Shown here: positions 1 through 7,949 of the stretch, piece after piece | How positions within the stretch are numbered: position 1 is the first letter of the stretch | Layout of the letters: each line of letters begins with the position of its first letter | Origin: an uncultured Merdimonas sp. | GTDB taxonomy: Bacteria; Bacillota; Clostridia; Lachnospirales; Lachnospiraceae | Length of the DNA: 35,837 bases | Direction of reading: 5' to 3' | Assembly (NCBI GenBank): GCA_944375725.1 | Contig: CALWAZ010000028.1 | Coordinates: 1 to 35,837, forward strand | Notes under the pieces: generated by a model | The model's input: only the letters and a program-made list of their open reading frames with translations | Told to the model about the DNA's origin: nothing | Databases searched by the model: none | Translations under genes and position numbers: made by a program

Positions 1-1
1 T

Positions 2-472
2 TATCTCTGCGTCTATTTTGCCCCGAAGCGGCGCTTCAACTGCCTGCGCCTGGACTGCATCTTCAAGCCAAAGCTTCTTGCCGTCTGCCCGGAATATGAA
101 CGTTACAGAGAAAAGCTCCGGCAGAACCTTCCCCATTGCTGGGGCGTATCCTTCGGAGGCAGAAGCCGTATGGAGACCCTGTCCATGAAGCTGTACATAA
201 AGGAAGCCTGTGAAGGTCATATCATCGGACGCCTGCAGCGGGAAGGACGCGGCGGGGAGCTCCTGCGCATCCGCGAAAATGTCTGGCTTTACACAGGAAG
301 CTTTTTTGACACCAATGAAATGCTGCCCTGGATCAAATCCTTTACAGGCCGGATTCTTGATCTGCAGTGCACCAATCAGGCCGTGCTGGACAAGGTGACG
401 GCCGATCTGGAAGCCATGTATCAGATGTACGGAAAGGAGGAGGAAGATGATGCCGCAGAAAGAAACCATTGA
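2..472 (+). CDS. WYL-domain regulator, C-terminal part (5' end outside window)
   Basis: An open frame runs from the window edge to the TGA at 470-472, so only the C-terminal ~156 residues are present. They match the C-terminus of the protein at 2984-4255 nearly residue for residue (shared CVYF, FNCLRLDCIF, HCWGVSFGGRSR, WLYTGTFFDTNEMLPW-like stretches), which identifies this as the first gene of a tandem regulator pair. WYL proteins are usually ligand-sensing transcription regulators with an N-terminal HTH; that part lies upstream of the window. It overlaps the next gene by 26 bp, which implies translational coupling. The ligand and target are unknown. Confidence 0.75.
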   Translation, partial: YLCVYFAPKRRFNCLRLDCIFKPKLLAVCPEYERYREKLRQNLPHCWGVSFGGRSRMETLSMKLYIKEACEGHIIGRLQREGRGGELLRIRENVWLYTGSFFDTNEMLPWIKSFTGRILDLQCTNQAVLDKVTADLEAMYQMYGKEEEDDAAERNH

Positions 473-1487
473 AAATTTATCTTTATTTGAAGAAATATAC
501 GGCTCCTATTTTCAGGCGGTGCGAAGTGTCCTGGAGCATGCCTCCTTCACCCCGCTTTCGCTGCAGGACATGTATGGGCTTGTCCGCTCCTGCGCCTTTG
601 AAGGAAGTGCTTCCGGCATAGTCCCGAAGCTCACAGACGGCCCCTGGTCCTCCCTTCTTGAAAAAACAGGGGAGAAGACCTGGAAAAGCAGGCTGAAATC
701 CTCTTCTCTGAAGCCGCCTCTGACCACCCTCCAGAAATCCTGGCTCAAGGCCCTTCTCTCAGACAGGCGCTTCCGCCTCTTTTTCACAGAGGAACAGCTG
801 GAAAGGCTTTCTGAAGATCTGCAGGAAATTCCGGCGCTCTATGAGCAGTCTGACTTCCATTACTTTGACCAGTATGCAGACGGCGATCCCTATGAGGCAA
901 ATGAATACCGCGCTGTGTTTCAGACCGTTTTAAATGCCCTGACCGAAAACAAAGCGCTCTTTGCCGCCTACGAGGGTGGAAAAGGGAACTCCATGACGCT
1001 GGAGGTTCTGCCCTGCCGTCTTCAGTATTCCCAGAAGGACGACAAATTCCGCCTTCTGTCCGTCAGCTTCCGCCGTGGTCGGATCGGTTCTCCCACCATA
1101 CTGAATCTCGGCCGCATAAAGGCCTGCCATCTGTCCCGGACTCCGGTACCGGAGCGCTTCGATCGGAACCGTTTTATTCTATCAGAGCAGCAAAATGAAC
1201 CGGTACGCATCCGCATCGAAAATAAGCGAAACGCTCTGGAACGGTGCATGCTCCATTTCGCCAATTACGAAAAGCAGACTGTTTATGAGCCTGACACGGA
1301 CACCTGGCTGTGTTCCCTTTTCTATGATCCGTCGGATGAAACGGAACTTCTGATCGAACTGCTTTCCTTCGGCCCGGTCATCCGGATTCTCGGTCCGGAA
1401 AGCTTTCTTAAGCAGGTGCGCGAACGGGTAAAGCGGCAGCATGAGCTGTTTTACGGCGCTGTTCAGGATACTCAGGATTCCTTTTAA
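447..1487 (+). CDS. WYL-domain-containing protein (second of tandem pair)
   Basis: A 346-residue protein. The start at 447 (or ATG 450) follows AAGGAGGAGG inside the end of the preceding gene. The N-terminal half is helical. The centre (about residues 175-240: LFAAYEGGKG, LEVLPCRLQY, LLSVSFRRG, LNLGRIKACHLS) has the strand pattern of a WYL domain, followed by a C-terminal extension region. Its closest visible relative is the protein at 1984-3018, with long identical blocks such as FANYEKQTVYEPDTDTWLCS. With the upstream partner it forms a two-gene cassette found twice here in opposite orientation. Probably a nucleic-acid-binding or ligand-responsive regulator; target unknown. Confidence 0.75.
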   Translation: MMPQKETIENLSLFEEIYGSYFQAVRSVLEHASFTPLSLQDMYGLVRSCAFEGSASGIVPKLTDGPWSSLLEKTGEKTWKSRLKSSSLKPPLTTLQKSWLKALLSDRRFRLFFTEEQLERLSEDLQEIPALYEQSDFHYFDQYADGDPYEANEYRAVFQTVLNALTENKALFAAYEGGKGNSMTLEVLPCRLQYSQKDDKFRLLSVSFRRGRIGSPTILNLGRIKACHLSRTPVPERFDRNRFILSEQQNEPVRIRIENKRNALERCMLHFANYEKQTVYEPDTDTWLCSLFYDPSDETELLIELLSFGPVIRILGPESFLKQVRERVKRQHELFYGAVQDTQDSF

Positions 1488-1529
1488 TAAAGCTGTAAAA
1501 AATTATCAAAGCAACAAACAACTGCCAGT

Positions 1530-1556
1530 GTATTCGCCTGATTTTTTCACATAATA
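1530..1556 (+). promoter_or_regulatory. possible forespore (SigG/SigF-like) promoter of the spore protein gene
   Basis: CATAATA at 1550-1556 matches the -10 of forespore sigma factors, about 100 bp before the spore protein gene. An upstream GTATT at 1530-1534 is a loose -35 with a rather short spacer. The functional class of the downstream gene is the main support, so this is tentative. Confidence 0.35.
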
Positions 1557-1652
1557 ACTCCTGTAACAAACAACAACAAACGGCAGACAGCCGCCTTTTC
1601 AAATCAACTTCAAGGCAAATTATTTTCTGTCTGCAGTAAGGAGGAGTTTATT

Positions 1653-1859
1653 ATGTCCAGTAGATCATCTAACACCGCATCAGTCCCGGAGGCAAAGGGC
1701 GCACTTGACAAGTTCAAGTACGAGGTAGCCAGCGAGCTTGGCGTACCCCTGACCGACGGCTACAACGGAAACCTGACTTCCAAGCAGAACGGCTCCGTTG
1801 GCGGCTATATGGTTAAGAAAATGATCGAGGCTCAGGAGAGACAGATGGCCGGCAAATAA
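1653..1859 (+). CDS. alpha/beta-type small acid-soluble spore protein
   Basis: A 68-residue protein with the features of alpha/beta-type SASPs: a KFKYEVASELGV segment containing the GPR protease cleavage region (E-v-A-x-E-l-G), then GYNGNLTSKQNGSVGGYMVKKMIEAQE, which carries the conserved G-x-L-t-s-r-x-n-G-x-v-G-G-x-m-V-k-k-m-i pattern. These proteins coat spore DNA in the forespore and protect it from UV and heat, and are degraded at germination. The SD AAGGAGGAG lies 8-9 nt before the ATG. A hairpin terminator follows at 1911. It is a single-gene unit between two inverted WYL cassettes and marks the organism as a spore former. Confidence 0.95.
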   Translation: MSSRSSNTASVPEAKGALDKFKYEVASELGVPLTDGYNGNLTSKQNGSVGGYMVKKMIEAQERQMAGK

Positions 1860-1910
1860 GCCTGGACGTCTCAGCCTGAAATTTGAAACAAAAAACGTAA
1901 AATAGAAAGA

Positions 1911-1949
1911 AACGCGGCTTCCCGGTTTATCCTTCCGGTGCCGCGTTTT
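1911..1949 (+). terminator. rho-independent terminator after spore protein gene
   Basis: AACGCGGC (1911-1918) pairs with GCCGCGTT (1940-1947), with an inner CCGG/CCGG pair and a T-rich 3' flank. It lies between the spore protein gene and the converging WYL gene at 1984. Confidence 0.8.
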
Positions 1950-1983
1950 CTTTCGGTATGCTGTCGACAGATTCATGGAGCTT

Positions 1984-3018
1984 TCAGACAGTGATATCAG
2001 AGTAAAACAGCTCATGCTGTCTGCGGACGCGTTCCCGCACCTGCCGGAGAAAGTCTTCCGGGCCCAGAATCCGGATCACGGGGCCAAAGGAGAGGAGTTC
2101 AATCAGCAGTTCGGTCTCGTCCGCCGGATCGTAGTACAGAGAACAGAGCCAGGTATCTGTGTCAGGCTCATAGACAGTCTGCTTTTCATAATTGGCAAAA
2201 TGAAGCATGCAGCGTTCCAGGGCATTCCGCTCGTTTTGGATGCGGATGCGCACCGGATCGCATTTGGAAGCAGAAAAATCCGGATAGCTCCAGTCAAAGC
2301 GTTCCGGAACCGGGGACCGGGACAGATGGCAGGCAGCGATGCGGCCCAGATTTAAAATAGTGGGAGCTTTGGGCCTGCCATGGCGGAGACTGACGCAGAG
2401 AAGGCGGAATTTATCGTCCTTTGGGGAATACTGAAGGCGGCAGGGCAGAACCTCCAGCGTCAGATGCCTGCCTTTCCCTCCCTCATAGGCCGCAAAGAGA
2501 GGGCGTTTTTCTGTCATGGCTTTCAGTACGGTCCGGAAGATTTCACGGTATTCCAAAGTCTCATAAGGGTCCCCGTCTGCGTACTGGTCAAAGTAATGAA
2601 AATCAGAGAGATCATAAAGAGCTGGGGTATCCGACAGATCTGCGGAAAGCTGCTCCAGCTGTTCTTCTGTGAAGAAAAGACGAAAACGGCTGTCGGAAAG
2701 GAGCGCCTTCAGCCAGGCCTTCTGAAGGGTGGTCAACGGCGTTTTGAAAGAAGAAGCCTTCAGCCTGCTTTTCCAGGTTTTGTCTCCGGTCTTTTCCAGA
2801 AGAGAAGACCAGGGGCCTTCTGTAAGCTTTGGCACAATACTGGCTGCGCTTTCCTCAAAGGCGCAGGAGCGTATCAGGCGGTACATGTCCTGAATCGTGA
2901 GAGGAGCGGCGGAAGCCTGCTCCAGAATGCTCCGCACAGCCTGAAAGTAGGAGCCATAAATTTCTTCAAACAGTGACAGATTTTCAAAGGCTGTGTCCGG
3001 CCGGTTCTTCAAAGCCAT
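1984..3018 (-). CDS. WYL-domain-containing protein (inverted paralogue of 447-1487)
   Basis: A 344-residue protein. The ATG at 3018 follows GGAAAGGAGGAGG and sits inside the 3' end of the upstream gene, exactly as in the + strand copy. A longer in-frame start at 3267 only reads the partner gene out of frame and is rejected. It aligns over its full length with the 447-1487 product and looks roughly 75-80% identical by eye, including LSLFEEIYGSYFQAVRS near the N-terminus and RQHELFY at the C-terminus. Likely function is the same: a WYL-type regulator working with its upstream partner. Confidence 0.75.
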   Translation of the reverse strand: MALKNRPDTAFENLSLFEEIYGSYFQAVRSILEQASAAPLTIQDMYRLIRSCAFEESAASIVPKLTEGPWSSLLEKTGDKTWKSRLKASSFKTPLTTLQKAWLKALLSDSRFRLFFTEEQLEQLSADLSDTPALYDLSDFHYFDQYADGDPYETLEYREIFRTVLKAMTEKRPLFAAYEGGKGRHLTLEVLPCRLQYSPKDDKFRLLCVSLRHGRPKAPTILNLGRIAACHLSRSPVPERFDWSYPDFSASKCDPVRIRIQNERNALERCMLHFANYEKQTVYEPDTDTWLCSLYYDPADETELLIELLSFGPVIRILGPEDFLRQVRERVRRQHELFYSDITV

Positions 3019-4255
3019 CGTCCTCCTCCTTTCCATACATCTGATACATGGTTTCCAGATCTGCCGTGGCCTTATCCAGCACAGCCTGGTTTGTGCACTG
3101 CAGATCGAGAATCCGTCCGGTAAAGGATTTGATCCAGGGCAGCATCTCGTTTGTGTCGAAAAAGGTCCCGGTGTAAAGCCAGATATTTTCACGGACGCGT
3201 TCCACCTCTCCGCCCCGGCCTTCCCTCCGGAGGCGGCTGATGATATGGCTTTCCTTTGTCTCATCAATATAGAGCTTCATGGACAGGGTTTCCAGACGGC
3301 TCCGCCCGCCAAAGGACACGCCCCAGCAGTGGGAAAGGTTCCGGTCAAGCTTTTTTCGGAAAAAATCATATTCGGCGCAGACATCAAGAAGCTTCGGCTG
3401 AAAGATGCAGTCCAGGCGCAGGCAGTTAAAGCGGTGTTTCGGGACAAAATAGACGCAGAGATAGCGTCTTCCGGTCTGGGTGCTCACAAAAATCCGTAAG
3501 GGAAGGCCCTCCAGGGTGACAGATTTTCCGGAGCGGCTACTGTGGTTTTCAAAGGAAAGAAAACGATGCTCCCGCATGGCGGTAAGAATAGTAAGCAGCA
3601 CTCCGTCCTCCAGGGTGTGTACCATGAAATAATGCTTCCAGCAGAACAGATCGTTGGATGCGGATTCCCGGTCCAGGAGGGTGCTTCCGATTACGCCAAA
3701 AGGCGCGGCTTCGGAACAGAATTTCACAGCGTTTAGAAGGGGGTCCAAAAGAGGCGGCTTTTCCAGCGCCAGGGGCTCTGCCAGATGATAGACAAAGGAT
3801 TTTCCTGATTTTTCAGCGACAAGAATTCCCAGTTTTTCGTACTCTCTGCATTTGAGACGGATGATCTGGGCGTCCAGCTCCTCCCCGTACTGAAGCGAAA
3901 TGGCATCGCAGATCTCCGGCACAGTCATGGCGTTTCCTTCCGAAAGCAGGTCCAGAAGAAAAAAATGCAGCAGAAGATCCCGATCGGTGAAGCTTTTGGA
4001 TTTCCAGGCGGCATAGAGGGGATTGGAGCGGATCTGCTTGCTGTCCATGCGGATGGAGACCTGTTTCCCCTTGGATGTGTAATCGGAACAGATATAGCCG
4101 GACAGATAGTTTTCGATCCGGCGGCGTTCATTGTCATAGGTGCGGCCGCTTTTCTCCCCAAATTCTCCCCGGACCTTGAAGCCGTAGAGGAAGAACTGGC
4201 GCATGTAGTCGCGGACGCGGTCAAAATTTTTGATTAATTCCTGAAAACCGGACAT
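2984..4255 (-). CDS. WYL-domain regulator, full-length (inverted paralogue of the gene at 2-472)
   Basis: A 423-residue protein with start at 4255 after a GGAAAGGAG SD. Residues ~25-160 form a charged helical region consistent with HTH/winged-helix DNA binding (DLLLHFFLLDLLSEGN, MTVPEICDAIS, CREYEKLGIL). The WYL-like module follows (LTILTAMREHRFLSFE, VTLEGLPLRIFVS, RRYLCVYFVPKHRFNCLRLDCI). The C-terminal third matches the truncated gene at the left window edge. It is the first gene of the minus-strand pair, overlapping the second by 35 bp. A TTGCAT-N17-TATAAT promoter precedes it. Confidence 0.75.
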   Translation of the reverse strand: MSGFQELIKNFDRVRDYMRQFFLYGFKVRGEFGEKSGRTYDNERRRIENYLSGYICSDYTSKGKQVSIRMDSKQIRSNPLYAAWKSKSFTDRDLLLHFFLLDLLSEGNAMTVPEICDAISLQYGEELDAQIIRLKCREYEKLGILVAEKSGKSFVYHLAEPLALEKPPLLDPLLNAVKFCSEAAPFGVIGSTLLDRESASNDLFCWKHYFMVHTLEDGVLLTILTAMREHRFLSFENHSSRSGKSVTLEGLPLRIFVSTQTGRRYLCVYFVPKHRFNCLRLDCIFQPKLLDVCAEYDFFRKKLDRNLSHCWGVSFGGRSRLETLSMKLYIDETKESHIISRLRREGRGGEVERVRENIWLYTGTFFDTNEMLPWIKSFTGRILDLQCTNQAVLDKATADLETMYQMYGKEEDDGFEEPAGHSL

Positions 4256-4284
4256 GGACAGACTCCTTTCCCATAAGTAAGAAA

Positions 4285-4313
4285 ATTATAAGGCAGAATG
4301 TGCCTGCATGCAA
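4285..4313 (-). promoter_or_regulatory. promoter of the minus-strand WYL pair
   Basis: Read on the minus strand: TTGCAT (4313-4308), 17-nt spacer, TATAAT (4290-4285), about 30 nt upstream of the start at 4255. The spacer contains an imperfect palindrome (GGCAgaatgTGCC) that could be an operator. Confidence 0.6.
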
Positions 4314-4438
4314 GAAGAAGAAGCGGAAGGCGGAATCCGGGTCTGTTTTGTGTAACCTCGCATCTTTTTTTAGATGATTCTGCCATTTTATTTTCCTATA
4401 ATAGAGAACGTAACGAAGAGGGAAGGAGAGTGAAAGGA

Positions 4439-5671
4439 ATGTTTGTGTTACAGAATGAGACGGGACGTTATCCCTTAAAAATATGGCTGGAAAGCGAAAA
4501 GGATCTGGAGGCCTCCTGCAGAGAGCAGGCGTATCATCTGACAGAGCTTCCCTTCCTGAGAGGCTGGGTCTGCCTGATGCCGGACACCCACGCGGGAATG
4601 GGAATGCCTATCGGCGGCGTCATCGCCGCGAAGGATGTGGTTGTTCCCAACGCGGTGGGCGTGGATATCGGCTGCGGTATGGCCTATGTGCGGACCAACG
4701 TACCGGTTTCCGTGTTAAAGGAGACTATGACAGGCAGCGGAAATCTGGTGCAGGGAATCGTGGGGGATATTCTCCGGAATATTCCGGTGGGATTTGCCCA
4801 TCACAAGACAGCAATGCCCTGTTATACTCTTAACCGTGCCATGGAGGAGCTTTCCCTGTATGAAGCGGATGCAGAGCTACTGGGCCAGCTGGAAGCAGGA
4901 TATTTTCAGATCGGAACACTGGGAGGCGGCAATCATTTTATTGAGCTTCAGGAGGATGAGGAAGGGCTGCTGTCTGTGATGATTCACTCCGGAAGCCGTC
5001 ATTTCGGAAAGGCGGTCTGCGATTATTTCCACCAGAAGGCCAGGGAGCAGAACCGGCGCTGGTACAGCCAGGTGCCGGATGAATACCGGCTGGCGTTTCT
5101 GCCCACGGACACGCCGGAGGGCCGGCAGTATCTGAACTGGATGGAGCTTTCCCTGGAGTTTGCCAGGGAGAATCGGGAAAAAATGATGCTGGCCGTAAAG
5201 GCGGTGCTGGAAAAATGGATTGGCCGGTATACGGAGGTTTCTCTGGAATACCAGGAGGAAATCAACTGCCACCACAATTACGCGGCTCTGGAGGAGCACC
5301 TGGGAGAAGAGGTGTGGGTGCACCGCAAAGGCGCTGTCCGGGCCGGAAAGGGTGAGCTGACTGTGATTCCCGGAGCCATGGGGTCTTACAGCTATGTGGT
5401 GCGGGGACTTGGGAATCCGGAGAGCTTCTGTTCCTCTTCCCACGGCGCGGGCCGGGCCTATTCCCGGAAAGGGGCCATGGACGCATTTACCTGTGAGGAG
5501 GTTATGGTGGATCTGAAGGAGAGAGGCGTGGTGCTCGGCAAAAAGAACAAAAAGGATGTGGCCGAGGAAAGCCGTTTTGCATACAAGGATATTGACCGGG
5601 TGATGGAAAACCAGAAGGATCTGGTGGAACCGGTCCGCAGACTCCGCACCATAGGCGTGGTAAAAGGATAG
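4439..5671 (+). CDS. rtcB: RtcB-family RNA ligase
   Basis: A 410-residue protein with the full RtcB signature. It has MPDTHAGMG (48-55), the metal-binding VGVDIGCGM (73-81; Asp76, Cys79), GGGNHFIE (162-169), HSGSRHFG (183-190), the HHN metal site (278-280) and SSHGAGR (333-339), where His335 should be the residue guanylylated by GTP. RtcB joins RNA 2',3'-cyclic phosphate or 3'-phosphate ends to 5'-OH ends and acts in tRNA/RNA repair. ATG 4439 is chosen for SD spacing; GTG 4430 lies too close to the SD. A TATAAT at 4397-4402 is a likely -10, without a clear -35. Downstream come tRNA-like sequences and a slipin gene, the arrangement known from bacterial RNA-repair operons. No archease or rtcA is adjacent. 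Confidence 0.95.
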   Translation: MFVLQNETGRYPLKIWLESEKDLEASCREQAYHLTELPFLRGWVCLMPDTHAGMGMPIGGVIAAKDVVVPNAVGVDIGCGMAYVRTNVPVSVLKETMTGSGNLVQGIVGDILRNIPVGFAHHKTAMPCYTLNRAMEELSLYEADAELLGQLEAGYFQIGTLGGGNHFIELQEDEEGLLSVMIHSGSRHFGKAVCDYFHQKAREQNRRWYSQVPDEYRLAFLPTDTPEGRQYLNWMELSLEFARENREKMMLAVKAVLEKWIGRYTEVSLEYQEEINCHHNYAALEEHLGEEVWVHRKGAVRAGKGELTVIPGAMGSYSYVVRGLGNPESFCSSSHGAGRAYSRKGAMDAFTCEEVMVDLKERGVVLGKKNKKDVAEESRFAYKDIDRVMENQKDLVEPVRRLRTIGVVKG

Positions 5672-5689
5672 AAATAATTTCAAAATGCT

Positions 5690-5945
5690 TTCTTTCGGAG
5701 CGGAACGCTCCGGCAGAAATAGATTCCGCTTTTTCCTGAGGCTTCAGGTTTTCATGCCTGGGCGGTGCGGCGGACCGGATAGGCCGATGGCATACCGAAA
5801 ACAGCGGAAAAAGGATACGATATTTCGGAGGTTCGAATCCTCCCCTGTGAGAGAACAGGTGGCTGAGTGGTAAAGGCAATCGTCAACATTGGAACAGGCG
5901 GTTCAAATCCGCCACATTTACAGCGTCTGGCTGTATCCAGAAAAG
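5690..5945 (+). ncRNA. RtcB-associated structured RNA with tRNA-like T-arms (candidate)
   Basis: This non-coding stretch holds two textbook T-arms: GGAGG-TTCGAAT-CCTCC (5827-5843) and GGCGG-TTCAAAT-CCGCC (5897-5913), each a perfect 5-bp stem with a 7-nt TTCRAAT loop. Before the second arm is a D-arm-like GGCTGAGTGGTAAAGGC (5861-5877) and a CAAT/ATTG hairpin with a 7-nt loop in the anticodon-arm position. Between the units CCTGT (5844-5848) pairs with ACAGG (5855-5859). Further hairpins are at 5696-5712 (CGGAGCG/CGCTCCG) and 5919-5935 (TACAGC/GCTGTA). No normal 7-bp acceptor stem or anticodon loop with U33 could be built, so these are not ordinary tRNA genes. The position between rtcB and slipin suggests an RNA made and acted on within this operon. 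Confidence 0.6.
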
Positions 5946-6283
5946 GAAGCCAGGTGTCGGGGGTGTTCCCCGCGGGACTGGACAGAGCATGGAAATGGAT
6001 GATTCGAAAGAGGAGTCCGTTCCTGTTCCGGCTCAGAGACCGGGCCTTCGGAAATGGCAGCACAGGGCAGAATCCCGGAAGAGAAGAAAAGAAGACAGCT
6101 CCCAAGCGGTTCCGGAGAACCGGTTTTTCCGGCTGCAACACGAGTCCTCTTCTTTTCAGACTCCGGAGCGCTCTGTCCCCGTTTCCGGGGCGGGAAACCC
6201 CGGGCGCGCTTCCACAGAGCAGGAGATTCCGGCTGAATATTCCAAATATTCCGGGATGGCCTGCGGCATAAAGGAGGAAAGAC
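5946..6283 (+). other. non-coding leader of the slipin gene, no gene recognised
   Basis: GC-rich sequence with many short inverted repeats (for example CCCCGTTTCCGGGG around 6177-6190) but no open frame with codon use or a start site resembling the neighbouring genes. Frames open through it have arginine- and serine-rich, low-complexity translations and look spurious. It ends in the SD AAAGGAGGAAAG of the slipin gene. It may be the 3' part of the structured RNA region or a degenerate sequence. Confidence 0.4.
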
Positions 6284-7390
6284 ATGAAGTATGTGATTAA
6301 GGCGCAGGAATGCGGTTATCTTTTTAAAAATGGTATCCTGAAGAAAATTTTATTTGCGGGCAGGTACAGAATTTCCCCTCTGTTTGGTGAGGAGCTTAAA
6401 GTAACGGAGATGATGGGAAAGGTGGACACCAAAGGCCTGCCCGCAGAAGTGCTGATGGAGCAGCCGGAGTTTGCCTCCCGGGTAGTCCGCGTGCAGATCC
6501 CTGATGACTGCATTGGCTTTCATATGGTAAACGGAGTCTATAAGCAGGTGATTATGGAGGGCGAGGCGCTCTACTGGAACGTGTTTGAAAAAAATGAAAT
6601 CCGGCTGGTGAATGTGACCGGCACGGAAATCACTGAGGACCAGGTTCCGGCCATGTACCGCCATCTGCTTCCGGCCAGGCTTTACAAGAGACTGGCTGTA
6701 GGAGAGGGAGAGACAGGACTTTTGTACATAGACGGCCAGTTTGAAAGACAGCTTTCCCCCGGCACGTATTTTTACTGGATCTACGCCCATGAGGTGGTTA
6801 TGAAGCTCTACAGCCTGAAGGTGCAGCAGCTGGAGATCTCCGGCCAGGAGATTCTGACTGCCGATAAGGTAGGTGTCCGCCTGAATATCCTGTGCAGCTA
6901 CCGGATTACAAAGCCGCTGGAGCTGGCGCGGAAGACGGACAATGTGGCAAATCTTCTGTATACAAGAATTCAGCTGCTGGCCAGAGAGTATATCGGCGGA
7001 TTCCGCCTGGATGAGCTTCTGGCCCGGAAAGAGGAGATCGGCGGATTTCTGATGAAGCAGATCCGGGCGGCTCAGGAGGAATACTGTGTGGAGATCCTGA
7101 ACGCCGGAATCAAGGACATCATACTTCCCGGCGAGATCCGGGATATCATGAATACGGTGCTGGTGGCGGAGAAGAAGGCCCAGGCAAATGTGATCATGCG
7201 CCGGGAGGAGGTGGCTTCCACCAGAAGCCTTATGAACACGGCGAAGCTGATGGAGGAGAACAAGGTCCTCTACCGCCTAAAAGAGCTGGAGTACCTGGAG
7301 CGTATCTGCGACCGGGTGGGTTCTATCTCCTTAAGCGGCGCCGGCAATGTGCTGGAGCAGCTGGCGGCGCTGGCTCTGCCGAAGGCCTGA
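6284..7390 (+). CDS. slipin family protein (SPFH/band 7 domain)
   Basis: A 368-residue protein starting after AAAGGAGG. The band-7/SPFH domain covers roughly residues 140-300: GLLYIDGQFERQLSPGTYFYW, SGQEILTADKVGVRLN, then ILPGEIRDIMNTVLVAEKKAQANVI, followed by a charged helical region (RREEVASTRSLMNTAKLMEEN) typical of slipins. Slipins assemble as membrane-associated scaffolds. This copy lacks a clear N-terminal hydrophobic anchor and carries an extra ~130-residue N-terminal module, as seen in RtcB-linked slipins. Its place after rtcB and the tRNA-like RNA suggests a role in the same RNA-repair or stress process. The biochemical role is not known. Confidence 0.85.
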   Translation: MKYVIKAQECGYLFKNGILKKILFAGRYRISPLFGEELKVTEMMGKVDTKGLPAEVLMEQPEFASRVVRVQIPDDCIGFHMVNGVYKQVIMEGEALYWNVFEKNEIRLVNVTGTEITEDQVPAMYRHLLPARLYKRLAVGEGETGLLYIDGQFERQLSPGTYFYWIYAHEVVMKLYSLKVQQLEISGQEILTADKVGVRLNILCSYRITKPLELARKTDNVANLLYTRIQLLAREYIGGFRLDELLARKEEIGGFLMKQIRAAQEEYCVEILNAGIKDIILPGEIRDIMNTVLVAEKKAQANVIMRREEVASTRSLMNTAKLMEENKVLYRLKELEYLERICDRVGSISLSGAGNVLEQLAALALPKA

Positions 7391-7452
7391 CAGCTTTCGG
7401 CAGAGCTGCCAGGCAGAATCCTCCTCCGGTCCGGCCGGCCGAAATTTTACTG

Positions 7453-7481
7453 TTGAGAAAATCCTTCATTAATGGTAAACT
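7453..7481 (+). promoter_or_regulatory. promoter of the ferredoxin gene
   Basis: TTGAGA (7453-7458), 17-nt spacer, TAAACT (7476-7481), about 48 bp before the start at 7529. Confidence 0.5.
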
Positions 7482-7528
7482 GGAAAAAACGTCGAAAGAT
7501 GTTTAGTAAAGGCTGGAGGAAAGATAAG

Positions 7529-7912
7529 ATGAAGAAACTGATGGTAAAAAAAGGATCTACCTGTATGGCATGTCTGGAGTGCGTGAGAGCCTGCTCTGAG
7601 AGCTTTTATAAGGAGTTCGATCCGGACAAGTCCTGCATCCAGGTAGTAGAGAAGAAAAGCGTGCGCCCGCTGGCATGTCCCCAGTGCGGAAAATGCGCGG
7701 AGGCCTGTGAGGCCGGAGCGATCAAGCAGAACGCAAAGGGTGTGTACATGGTAAACAAGAAGCTGTGTACCGGCTGCGGAAAGTGCGTGGAGGCCTGTCC
7801 GTTCGGCCTGATGGTAAAGGCGGAGACTTCTCCCACCGCGTCCAAGTGCATTGCCTGCGGTATCTGCGCGAAGGCCTGTCCGATGGATGTGCTGGAAGTA
7901 GTGGAGGCTTAA
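7529..7912 (+). CDS. 4Fe-4S ferredoxin with four CxxCxxCxxxC motifs
   Basis: A 127-residue iron-sulfur protein. ATG 7529 follows GGCTGGAGGAAAG, and the 19 in-frame codons upstream are basic and lack an SD. Four cysteine motifs are visible: CMACLECVRAC (residues 12-22), CPQCGKCAEAC, CTGCGKCVEAC and CIACGICAKAC. This is the layout of polyferredoxin electron-transfer subunits such as HycB/CooF/DmsB-type proteins, though much shorter than those. It probably carries several [4Fe-4S] clusters as a soluble electron carrier. It is monocistronic, with its own promoter and a strong terminator, so no dedicated partner enzyme is indicated. Confidence 0.9.
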   Translation: MKKLMVKKGSTCMACLECVRACSESFYKEFDPDKSCIQVVEKKSVRPLACPQCGKCAEACEAGAIKQNAKGVYMVNKKLCTGCGKCVEACPFGLMVKAETSPTASKCIACGICAKACPMDVLEVVEA

Positions 7913-7949
7913 AAAGAGAAAAAGCTTTTTTGAGTTTACAAATCAGGAT

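Noticed and set aside
1975-2976. + strand frames opposite the minus-strand WYL genes (1975-2355, 2380-2976)
   Set aside because: Shadow frames of highly similar coding regions; no SD and no domain.
3018-3267. Longer start for the minus-strand WYL gene
   Set aside because: The extra 83 residues read the upstream WYL gene in another frame; the SD and the + strand paralogue place the start at 3018.
4877-5683. Minus-strand frame of 268 codons opposite rtcB
   Set aside because: Complete overlap with an unambiguous RtcB gene; His/Leu/Pro-rich shadow.
5774-5940. Two ordinary tRNA genes
   Set aside because: T-arms are perfect, but neither a 7-bp acceptor stem nor an anticodon loop with U33 can be built; called tRNA-like RNA instead.
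5867-6300. Overlapping open frames in the rtcB-slipin intergenic region (for example 5867-6271 and 5989-6300)
   Set aside because: They overlap the T-arm hairpins, have Arg/Ser/Pro-rich low-complexity translations, no SD and no resemblance to a family.
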